Shown piece after piece: positions 12,876 to 22,760 of a DNA stretch of 64,000 nt. Origin of the DNA: Neurospora tetraspora (taxonomy: Eukaryota; Ascomycota; Sordariomycetes; Sordariales; Sordariaceae). Location: positions 5,394,001 to 5,458,000 of the forward strand of contig NW_026944384.1 of assembly GCF_033439725.1 (NCBI RefSeq), written 5' to 3'. Position 1 is the first letter of the stretch; each line of letters starts with the position of its first letter. The position numbers were made by a program, and so were the translations under genes. Under the pieces are notes generated by a model, which saw nothing but the letters and a program-made list of their open reading frames with translations, was not told where the DNA came from and made no database searches.

Positions 12876-14562
12876 ATGGCACTCACAGCTCAACCGTCGG
12901 CCCCCGCGGGCTGGGAACGTTGGCCCCAGCACCACCCCAGCAACGACTATGTTATGATGGACGCCGATGTTATGCCTTACAACGCACGGCCTATGACCAC
13001 AGCACCGATGCAACAACGGCCTTCCTTGGTTCCCCACTATATGCCGACTACATCGATGAGCACAGCTCCCATCAACAGCATCAGCGCGCCAGCGCATTAT
13101 CAATCACCTGTGTCCTATGGCGGGGGGTATCCGGCTTACTCGTTGCCTACGCCTACTGCCATGAACTCCCCGTACAAGCATCAACATTACCAGGAACGAC
13201 CATTACTACACATGATCACACCTGAACTTGAGGATACTAGGGGACCGCATCATATCAGGGATGCGAGGCGGTACAGTGAAGAGAGCAGGAGCCCATCGGA
13301 GCGGAGCGATTCTCAGGTTTCTACGACGGAAACGACCATCTCGAACCACCCAAGCTGCTCGCGGACCATCACCCCTAATGCCCCGGTCAACGGCGCGGCC
13401 CAAGTCGAGTTTAGCACTGCTGTGGACAAGCTCATGAAGGTCATCCAGTCCAAGATGAAGGACGCAGACACCGAGCAGAGCGGTGATGACAAGGACATCA
13501 AGGCTGAACAGGTATGACGGACCCTTATTTTGAGACTGAGCGAGACTAACATCTTTTCAGCAATCATCCCCCGATTGCCAGGCAAGAGTGCAGCAACCGG
13601 CCGATAAGCACAAGCGTAAGCGATATGAGTGCCAAATTGAGGGCTGCAATAAGAAGTTCTCCCAGAAGACGCACCGCGACACCCATGTTCGATCTCACAC
13701 TGGAGATAGACCCTATGTTTGCCCTATTCCTGGCTGTGGTGGACGGTTCACGCAAGCTGGCAACCTCAAGGTAAGTCTCAGCCCTACCGTGGCTACAGTG
13801 CCAACAAAGTCTGACAAAGTCTTAGACACACAAACGTCGTCACACAGGAGAGAGACCCTACCGCTGCGAGGTATGCGACAAGGGTTTTGTGCAACGTGGA
13901 GATGTCAAGGCACACATGAAGACACATCTTGGCACAAAGGCATTCCTCTGCAGACTCGACAACTGCCACAAGCAGTTTACTCAGCGGGGAAATCTCAAGG
14001 TGAGAAATACGTCGTTATTATGTCCTTGCTAAGGTGTGAAACTGACTCGGCTTGCTCGCAGTATCACCAAAACAAGTACCACAATGAGACCATCAAGGCT
14101 CTCGCCGCCAGATTCGACACCATCGATGATTGGTCGACTGTATCGAAGGAAGACATGGAGATCTTCAAGGACTTCGCCGAGGTCCACAAGAACAGCAACA
14201 AGGGTATCAAGGGCCGGGGAAAGCATCGCAAGGTGAAGTCGGTGCCTCTGAGCTCACCCACCAGCCCGACCGGACACTCGCCGCTTCCCAACATCATAGC
14301 TTCTCAGTACCCTCTTCCTTCGGCTCCCGGACTTTCGCAACTTCTTCACACTCCTCATCCACTCCACCCTCCCCTCCATCACCAGGGTCCTAACCACTCG
14401 GCTATGTACGGCATGCCTCGACCTGGTCTCCATGCCCATTACGAAACATATGATCACCACGAAGTCGATACCGTGGCCAGCAGCCGCGGTTCTGTAGCAG
14501 AACCCATTTACCACCACGAGGAGCATCCCCGGGAGCTTGCTTTCGGCGACCGGATGTACTAA
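12876..14562 (+). CDS. C2H2 zinc-finger transcription factor (Azf1-like)
   Basis: Four exons: 12876-13511, 13561-13770, 13826-13999 and 14062-14562, giving 506 residues. The introns have GTATGA, GTAAGT and GTGAGA donors, and the fingers run unbroken across all joins. The first ATG in frame with the exon is 12876. The N-terminal ~210 residues are disordered (Pro, Ser, His and Tyr-rich). Four tandem C2H2 fingers follow: two C-X4-C types, one C-X2-C (CEVCDKGF) and a last one ending H-X4-H, joined by TGERPY-like linkers. After the fingers comes a conserved-looking helical tail and basic patch (GIKGRGKHRKVK), then a His/Pro-rich end. A nuclear DNA-binding role follows from the family; Azf1-like is my nearest comparison and targets are unknown. 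The gene stands alone behind a very long upstream gap. Confidence 0.93.
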
Positions 14563-15849
14563 ACTGCCAGCCACTAAGATGGCGATACGACTATTGTTGT
14601 GTTTCGATGTGTACGAAAGGATGATTCTGCTTCGCTTTTCTCTTCACAGCCTTTTCCTTATCTGTATATGACTTGCTCTTCCCTTTGTCATTTCCTTTTT
14701 ATATCGTCAGGCCATTTCCTTTGTTTGATATCACTGTCTTCGGAGTTCTTGTGTGTTTTTCCTGGGTGGTTCGCATTTGATCATAAATTTTTTCCAGGGT
14801 TCGGGGAGGTTGGTGGCAAGCGGCATCTGAATTGGTATTTTGCATCCGTGGTTTGTTGCATAGGGATACTAGTCCCTCGTTGCCTTGTGGCAACCTTGCA
14901 TATCTTTTACAAAAGGAGTTCCGGAGCGATGGGGGGCAGCGCGGCGCTGTGGGAGCATGACACGAACACAAAAGGAAAGATATGTGTATACAAGGCATGG
15001 ATGTATTATAAGTGCCGGGGATGATCGGTCATCAGGAGGTAGGATGACTGGCCGGCTGGTTTGACTGGTTGCAAAAAAGGAAAGATACCAATGGGTGGAT
15101 TTTGATTGCGCAAGAGGAAAGCAAAAAGCAGTTTTTTTGCTAGGAGGATTGGGAACTTTGTTGCCAGTTGTTTACGTACACATATACCAAAAGGGTCGCA
15201 GGGCGCTTGGGAGGGTGGTTTAGCCCGTCTTTTTACTATAGTTTATGGCTTGTTGTGGACTTTGTTCGCATTGAATAAGATCACTTTGAGAATCAATCAT
15301 CTTGTTGATGTTAATGGAAGTGAATTGCACTCTAAATGTGCTCGTCTCGAACTATGAGTGTAGTCACCCTCCTATCGAACATGATAGTCAGCAGCCCTCA
15401 TCACTTTCCACTCATGACAATACCTAAAACCAAATTGTATCAACATCTCCGCAAAACCAGCAAAAGCCTAATCGACACCACGACACGCATTTACAGTAAT
15501 TACCTCCAAACCCGCTCCCCAAGCATCCACATATCACCCGACAATTCATCCCCCCCATCCTTCATCTCCGTCAACCCGCGCGGGCAGACGGGCAGAGAAT
15601 CACACAAAATTCCAACAAGCACGACGTCACCCTCCATTCTGGCAGCAACAATCATCATAGGTCAAGTTGGAAATACCTATTGAGTAATAAAAATTGCGCA
15701 TCTACAACAAAGTGTCCAACAAGTCCCGTCCTTCTCATTGTCCGCTTGCAGCGAAGGACTAGGATGCCAAGAAGACCCACTCAAGGTCCATCCGTTTAGG
15801 GTTAATAAAGCCAAGAAATGAACAACTGATCACAACCACAAAAAAAGAT
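14563..15849. other. 3' region of the C2H2 gene
   Basis: T-rich sequence just after the stop fits a 3' untranslated region. Nothing else is recognised up to the tRNA. A 115-codon frame at 15336-15683 looks like chance. Confidence 0.5.
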
Positions 15850-15921
15850 GGACAGGTAGCTCAGGGGTAGAGCGTTCGGCTGCAGTCCGAACGGTCACGC
15901 GTTCAAATCGCGTTCGGTCCT
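15850..15921 (+). tRNA. tRNA-Cys (anticodon GCA), intronless
   Basis: A 72-nt cloverleaf can be drawn: D stem GCTC/GAGC, anticodon stem TTCGG/CCGAA around loop CTGCAGT with anticodon GCA, five-base variable loop, T stem ACGCG/CGCGT around TTCAAAT, and acceptor GGACAGG pairing with TCGGTCC plus discriminator T. One acceptor pair (fifth) is an A-G mismatch and the seventh is G-T. The B box GTTCAAATC is good. There is no intron. CCA is not encoded, as expected in eukaryotes. Confidence 0.93.
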
Positions 15922-15930
15922 CTTCTTCTC

Positions 15931-15935
15931 TTTTT
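15931..15935 (+). terminator. RNA polymerase III T-run terminator
   Basis: A run of five T lies 9 nt after the tRNA-Cys end, in a pyrimidine-rich tract, as expected for Pol III termination. Confidence 0.75.
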
Positions 15936-16915
15936 ACATTTTTTTTTGGACATTTGCACATGCACTGGATACCTGACCTTTTTTCTTGAACTGTGAATGT
16001 TTTTCGTTCTGACTTTTTGCTGAATTCTTTTTGTATCCTGGCTTAGCTTAGTTTTCTTCATCGGCTTGCGATCCTGCCTGCATGTGCCAGTGCATGATGC
16101 CAAAGTTCGTTAGGAAGAAGCTTCGTGGGTTTGTGTCGAGTTGATCTGGAGTGCTTGTTTCGTCTGTATATTCATGCCTTGAAGTCAATTTAACGGGCTT
16201 TAGAATACAGTGAGGTTCTTAATCGGGGATTGAAGAAGAAGAAAGGGGGAGAAGGAGGTGCAAGGTGTTGCCAACAACGCCACGGTTAAAAGACCAAGAT
16301 GAACGGGATGTAGAGACAGTGTTGGGACTTGGGATTGCGTCAATCTCTGCCCGGCGTCACTCCAAGACTAAGAAGCCAGCTGGAGCAGTAGCACCTCTGT
16401 AAATTCGACGCTTTGTGTTATAGCTTCGTAGATGGTTGCTATGTACGAACCGTCTGTGACCGCGTACTGGATACGTAGGGTCTGTGTCGACGCTGCAATC
16501 ATGGGCTTTAGGCTGCGAACTGGGTCCTTGTCAAGTGCTTCCCATCCGGATATCTTTATGCTTGAAACGCTTGTGTAGGTATGTCATGTGACGCTGTTGC
16601 GGCCATGGGAGCAAAACTCACGATCAGTCACAGACGGTGATATCAGCAGAGTTGAGGTTGGAAGATGTGAAGTAGCTCATAACATCAGGTATCATGACGG
16701 CGGGCCAGCCTCAACCCCGACGTCGTGGCTGTCAAAACCTCGTTTTTGTGAATTCCATGTCCTCTATAGGTTGATAATACATGTATCTAGGTATACACAC
16801 AATAATACAAGATGATGATGATGATACACAAAAACCGCCCATGGCTGACGGCGGACAAGAACAGCACAGCCAACTCCCTGCCTCTATCCCCATCACGTAC
16901 CACTCACCCCCTTTC
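15936..16915. other. Intergenic, tRNA-Cys to carrier gene 3' end
   Basis: No gene recognised. The right part is the 3' flank of the minus-strand carrier gene. A GATGAT run lies near 16811-16825. Confidence 0.5.
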
Positions 16916-18035
16916 TTAAACACCACCTACCATCTTGGGCAAGTAATACTTGACATTCTCATACACCAAAAACGTCACCCACGTCGCCGGCAGCACCCTC
17001 ACCACACCAGGCATCATCCCCCTATAAAACCCTCTAAACCCTTCCTCCCTCCACAGCTTCGCCACCACCCCTCCTATCCCGCGGCCAAACAACTCATCCG
17101 CCAGATGATGCTGCAACCTCGCCCTCATCACCTGCAACGGATACGTCGCCGTGCCCGCGACCAGTTTGGCGACTGTAGAAAGCACAATCGTCGCCTCGTT
17201 CGATATCCTTTCACTCTCCCCATCCAAAGCCACCTCCTCGCCCCTAAGTCGTCGCTTAGCATCCCTAGAAGCGACATACATCCTCCTAGCGGGATCGTAC
17301 ACAGCGAACTGCACCGCCCCATGGCTGACGGCCAGCATGCCCACCCCTAGGCCGCGGTAGAAACCGAGGATCCCTTCGCTTTTGAATAAACGGACGGCGC
17401 CGGAGAACATGGACGGATAGGCGTCCGCGGCAAGCCGGTCGGTGGAGAGCATGCGCGTCTTGAGCACCCAGATGGGGTTGGTGATGATTTGCGTGGCGGC
17501 GCCGGCGAGGAGGGAGGCGGCGAAGAAGTCGGTGGGGGAGAGGTGGGATTTGATTTGGGCTTGGGTTTCCTTCTTCGGGGTGGTTACATTTTGGGAGAGA
17601 GTAGATTCACCTAGAGGTGAGGTTGGCAGCGATGGGGCTAAAGGAAGTGAAGGAGGGGGGGCCTTGAGATGGGCGATGAGTCGCTCGAAACGGGACTTGA
17701 AGAAGAAAAAGGAGGCCCAGCTGGTCGCGTTGCCGATGAGGTTCGGGGTCAGGCCGCGGTAGAGGGCGGCGAGGGGCCGGTCGGTTTGCGCTAGACTCCG
17801 GAAGACGGAGACGGTGGTGAGCGCTGCCGATGGGTTGGTTGGGCTACTTCGGTGGACTGTTCAAGTTGTTAGTATTATTTTTCCTATGATGAATGAACTA
17901 TATGAACATACCCTGCATCCGAGTCTTGACAATATCAAGCGGATGAACAATCAGAGTGGCCATAGAGCCGGCCGAAAGACCGGCGACCGTCTCGACGAGA
18001 GCCGGGGAGAGGCCCGCATCGCTGGATTTGATCAT
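16916..18035 (-). CDS. flx1: Mitochondrial carrier, FAD/folate transporter type (Flx1)
   Basis: Two exons on the minus strand: 18035-17912 and 17856-16916, 354 residues, with a 55-nt intron (GTATGT donor). It is a mitochondrial solute carrier with the three repeats expected. Their signatures are PLDIVK (residues 32-37), PIWVLK (169-174) and PLQVMR (281-286). The PIW motif in repeat two, with Trp in place of the acidic residue, marks the folate/FAD/pyrimidine-nucleotide branch, and YRGLTPNLIGN is close to Flx1. The expected role is moving FAD or flavin (or folate) across the inner mitochondrial membrane. A Pro/Ser-rich insert lies between repeats one and two. The start is the first ATG before the first transmembrane helix. 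TOM7 lies just upstream on the same strand. Confidence 0.92.
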
Positions 18036-19021
18036 ATGAAGAAGGGGAGGGAAAACACCGGATCCGGTTATGTTAGGTTGTGCTACATGATCCCGAATGT
18101 GTGTATCCTAGGTATATCTGGGCCCGTGCATGCGCCGGTGGCCGTGTGATAGACGGCGAAGAACGGCGGACGCGGACGACGGCGGGCTTCGGCAGGAAGT
18201 CGGACGGTGCAGTGCTTCTTACAGACGGACCCGGATGGAACGGGTTGATGTCTTCAGTGGAAAATGTTAGTGTCAGTTGACCCGGACAGGCGGGTCGAGA
18301 CGGCATATGACGCAAGGTACACAAGGGCCCTTCGGCCGAGTGGGACCGGAAAGAAATGGAACAGGGGCGCGCAAGGTGAAATTACTGGCGTCAGTTTACC
18401 TGTAACAGCGCGTAAAGCATCATGGAGATGGTGATGATTGTAGTATGCTCTAGGAGTGTTGATCCTTGGCTGCCTGGATCTTTCAAATGTGTTCAAATGC
18501 CCTTTTGATTGCACTGTTGGCTTTAGAGCATCCATACGTACATCGGTAACTTGGTTTAAAAACTGGTTAAGCATAGGGCTCATGCCTGGGCAGACATGAA
18601 ACTTTTAAATATGGAGCTTGCCACTGTCCCATTTTCAACTCTCGTGTAAGTAACGATCACACCGGCGCAACCGTTCAAGAATGATATGTGTAAGCCGGCC
18701 TAACACTGTGATTCAGGTGTCGCCTCATGATGATATGTCCTTGCCGCAGATGATGTCTTTTTCCGTGTCCTTCGCTCGGGTTGTTCGATAGAGAGTTGTT
18801 TTTGATTATAGTGTACAGTTATCGTGGTATCTCCCGGTCCCAGTCCTCTCCTGACTGCCCGTGTCCCACGTAGTCATGTTCGATCTTCCGGTGTAAGTCG
18901 TTTTCTGCCCATCCGGGGCGCCGTCTCGTCATCGTTCGTCCAGAGATAAGCCCGCTTGCAAACAATAGTACTTGTACAACCCAAACTTTCTACCCATAAC
19001 TCCGATTTCGTTGTTGGTCGT
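18036..19021. other. Intergenic between carrier gene start and tom7 end
   Basis: Both flanking genes read leftward, so this holds the promoter of the carrier and the 3' region of tom7. No other gene recognised. Confidence 0.55.
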
Positions 19022-19402
19022 TTAGGAGAGCGGGGAGAGGAGGCTATTTGATGTTAGTTCAACATATCGATCGAATAGCAGCAGTCGAGATCGCTCGTCG
19101 TTTCTTTTCGCTCAAACGTACCGGATGACGGAAGGGCGGGGCACGCTGCGGGTGTAGCCTATGCGATGTTAGCATCTTGTCCAGTACGTATTATAAGATG
19201 GCAGATGGGGCGCACATACCGAGATAGAGGATCAAAGGCAGGTAGCCACTATGCGAACATCATGTTAGCATCCCGAGATCTGGCAGACGACGGAGCGAAC
19301 GGGATGCGACTCGGGTGGGAAGCCATACTAGTGAACCACGACCCGCGAGATGTCGATGAGCTTGCCAATGCGCTCCTTGGACTCTTCCGAAAGGGCGAAC
19401 AT
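19022..19402 (-). CDS. tom7: Mitochondrial import receptor subunit TOM7 (four tiny exons)
   Basis: Exons on the minus strand: 19402-19329, 19248-19220, 19158-19122 and 19043-19022 (74, 29, 37 and 22 nt), giving 53 residues. All three introns have GT donors, TGCTAACA- or AACTAACA-type branch points and TAG acceptors, and every join keeps frame. The protein begins MFALSEESKERIGKL and continues with the hydrophobic HYGYLPLILYLGYTR segment and the ending RLLSPLS, which is the full Tom7 pattern: a short cytosolic helix, one outer-membrane helix and a short tail. Tom7 modulates assembly and disassembly of the TOM complex. No single reading frame covers the gene, so an ORF-only search would miss it. 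It is divergent from hsh49, with 591 bp between the starts. Confidence 0.95.
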
Positions 19403-19993
19403 CTTGACTGATTTGTTCTGTTTCCGTGTTAGATTTTCGAGGCCTGGTGAGTGGGTTGTGTCCAGTTTCCGTACGTACCTGGAAGGGATGGGTTCTGCGA
19501 CGAGTGATTGTCTTGACAAAACGCTGAAACGCGGCTCCCACTTTGATGGACAACCAAATTCTGGATCTTTTTGCCGGCACCAGCTTGGGCCGTTCCGTCA
19601 GCCACATTGGGGCTGCCAAGAGCAAATTGCTAAACAAACCAGGCTAGCGTGCAAGTGCTACCTGAAAAAATCAGCTAAAAGGCCCATAATATCGACTTTT
19701 AGTGGGCAACCTATTGCTCTAAATAGTTATGCATTGTTGGATTAGTAGTAGTAGCAACCCATGCGCGAACCGGGCAGGCAACAGACAGATCTGGACCGCG
19801 ACTGCACCTTTCGTGAGCTTGTGAACTTGGACCAAAGAATCTCCAAAAGCTTGACATTGCTCCCTGCACCTTAACCTTTGTTTGTAGCCGATATCCACCC
19901 CGTCAACAACATCCATACACCTCAAGGTTCTTTTACATCAGTCAAGTTCAAGCAGTCTTTCAGCCACACGAGTGCTACGGCACACGCTTCATC
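19403..19993. promoter_or_regulatory. Bidirectional promoter region, tom7 and hsh49
   Basis: 591 bp between two divergent start codons, so both promoters must lie here. No clear TATA box was identified. Confidence 0.5.
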
Positions 19994-21242
19994 ATGTCGA
20001 AACACTGGTAAGTCGCAAATCTTGACTACCCATCATCGCTGACCTCGGATCCCCAGTCGCGCTCTTACTAACGCGTAGACTAGGGAACAAAACAAAGATG
20101 CGACCGTATACGTCGGCAACATTGACGAACGCTTCACCCAGGAGTTGCTTTCCGAGCTCATGACGCAAGTCGGCCCCGTACGCCAGGTACACATGCCACA
20201 GGACAGAGTGTCGCAAACACATCAAGGTTACGGCTTCGTCGAGTTCGATACCCCCGCTTCCGCCGAATACGCAGCAAAAGTCCTCAACGGAATTAGGATT
20301 TGGGGAAAGCCAATTCGCGTCAACAAGGCGAGCGCGGACAAGCAAAAGACGGTCGACATTGGCGCCGAGCTCTTCATCAACAACCTCGATTCCCAGGTCG
20401 ACGAGAAGATCCTGTACGACACATTCAGCCAGTTCGGCCAGATCCTTCGACAGCCCAACATTGTCAGAGACGACAACAACATTTCCAAGGGCTATGGTTT
20501 CGTCAGTTTCGGTTCCTTCGAGGCCAGTGATGCTGCTCGAGCTACCATGAACGGGCAGTATCTACTGAGCAAACAGATTACCGTCGAGTATGCATACAAG
20601 AAGGACGGCAAGGGCGAGCGTCACGGTGACGAGGCCGAGCGTAAGCTGGCCGCCGAGGGCAAGAAGCACAACATTGTTCCGGAACAGCAGCCTTTGCCGC
20701 CCGCTTTCCACATGACGAGGCCTCCTGCCCCCGGCGTTGCGCCTGCTGCCGACATCCCTGCCGGTGCCGTTATTCCTCCCGCCGTCGTGCCGCCAGCTGC
20801 CCCCATCCCTGTGGGCGTGACTGTCGCGGCCGCTCCTGCCTATGGCGTTCCTCCTCCCGGTCCTGCAGCTATGGGTCGTTCTGGACCTCCGTATGGTGCT
20901 GGAATGCCACCCGCAGGTGGTCGGATACCCAATCTCCCACCCGCACCCTCCGGTCTCCCTGCAAGGCCACCACCCAGTCACGGTGGCTTTGGTGGGCCAG
21001 TTGGTGACTTCCACCCCGGAGGAAATGCTTTTCGTGGTGGCCCTCCTGGTCCTCCAGGTCCCGCGGTACCTCCAGGGCCTCCGGCCATGTACCCTGGCAT
21101 GCCTCCTCCGGCTGGTTTCCCGGGTGCTCCGCCTCTCGGGGCACCTATGCCTCCTCCTGGTTTCATGCCCCCTCCTGGTGCTGCTCCTCCTCCGGGATTC
21201 GGTGCGCCACCCGGAGCACCTAACGGGTTTGCTCGGCGTTAG
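19994..21242 (+). CDS. hsh49: Splicing factor 3b subunit 4 (SF3B4/Hsh49)
   Basis: Two exons: a 14-nt first exon 19994-20007 (MSKHW, with Trp split by the intron) and 20084-21242; 390 residues. The intron is 76 nt with GTAAGT, an ACTAAC branch point and TAG. A closer upstream TAG would create a stop at the junction, so 20083 is the chosen acceptor. Two RNA-recognition motifs follow: RNP2 VYVGNI (13-18) with RNP1 QGYGFVEF (52-59), and LFINNL (101-106) with KGYGFVSF (140-147). The remainder from ~205 is a Pro/Gly/Ala-rich tail typical of SF3B4. The protein belongs to the U2 snRNP SF3b complex that contacts pre-mRNA near the branch site. The opening [14 protein letters not shown] closely matches the family. 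Confidence 0.96.
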
Positions 21243-22725
21243 CGGCGTTAGAAGACCGACCATCCAGATGCTTTGTCTGGGGAAGCAAGTCACCAGGAAA
21301 ATTCGGAGAAGATGCCGGAACTGTCGAAATCCATGCGGAAAAGGATACGGAGATTGAAGGGGAAATTGAAAAGGATGCGGAAGCAGATGGAGAAAGATAC
21401 GAGCCAAGATTCTGAGATAGTCCAAGGCAAGATCGAGCCTTTGGTGAGGAAGCGGGAAATACGGCTGACGCCGAAAATCACAACGGGGCGAGACTTCCGA
21501 GTCCCAAGGTCTCCTGACGGCTGCCATCTCACTTTGCGACATGGGCCTGTTTTCCCGGGTGTTCATCGTAACTCCAAGCGAACGATGGGGAAGAAACCAA
21601 AGGCTTGCCATAGGTCTGGTAAGAGGAGTATTCCTCTGTCAGGGAGCCCCGGGACACGAGACAATGAATAGCCTCTATTCTAGGCATATGTGATAGTGCC
21701 ATTGCAGAGGCCAGCAGTCTCTTCTTGGACCCTGCTCTACACCTGTCGAGCTCGGTTGTTTGAGAATGACGTGGTCGAACAGCGTATGTTGGTTTGAGGA
21801 TATGTCAGCAAGCCCCGCCCTTTTCTTCGCTTCACATGGCCGGAGGAGCTAACATCAGCACAGCTGAGCCTTTATGAGGTGTCCTTGCCCAGCAGTTATA
21901 GATTGAGATTGGCAGGCTGAAGCGGGCATCGGCTAGCTGTACAAGAAGAAGTGGTGTGCTCAATAGCGAAGGCTTCATGGGCAGGTTTGGAAACAAGCCC
22001 TGGGTCAAAGTAGAAGAAGGGAGAACAAAAAGTAATAGATACCCTCGTCTGTGAACGGCAAAATGACAGCTTAAAAAACATCAAATATCTCTACTTCCCC
22101 TTTCCCATAGAGTGTTCTGGCTCCAGACTGTCTTTGCCTCGCCTCCTTCGTTCATTACTATGATAATTGGCAGTTGGTGGCCTTTCGACGTTTTGATCCG
22201 AGTATAAGAACCACAACACCGCCGCTCTTTCATGATGAGATAACCATTTGGGTATAGTTGAGGTCGAAGAGGAGGATGAGACACCTCCGCAGATCTCTCT
22301 GGTCAAGGCCACGTTAGGAGCAGATGTCACCTATGTATGTGTGCCGTCCTCGGCATTCGCCGTGGCTCATACCGTTCGTCGGACTGTACCTCAAACCGGA
22401 AGGGCAGTTCCTGTTCCCCGATGCGGCAGGTCCAGTCCATGAACGGGTTGGGTTGGTATGACACTCACTGTTGCTGAATCTGAGACCCTTTCGCTGCAGA
22501 CCAGAGACAGCTGACTAGGTTGTCTTGGGAGCAAATCGGTTGGATGACTACTACCTCCCGTCTATAGCATAAAGATGCCTCTCCCTTTATGTCGACCTGC
22601 AGCAGCCTCATCGTCTCTGTTATTTACTACCGCCCAACATGATGCTTTCCGTTTACCTACCTACCTACCTATGGTTGGTTTCACGACGTGAACGATTCCT
22701 TCATGATTTAGAATGGATGAATGGC

Positions 22726-22760
22726 CCTTGCCTTGCCTTGCCTTGCTTTGCCTTGCCTTG
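22726..22760. repeat. CCTTG pentamer array, seven units
   Basis: Seven units, one of them CTTTG. It lies in the gene-free stretch upstream of gsk-3. In one frame it encodes a Leu/Cys/Ala run that mimics a signal peptide. Confidence 0.85.

Noticed and set aside
20562-21611. 349-codon minus-strand frame over hsh49
   Set aside because: Arg/Ser/Thr-rich mirror of the repetitive Pro/Gly/Ala-coding tail of hsh49.
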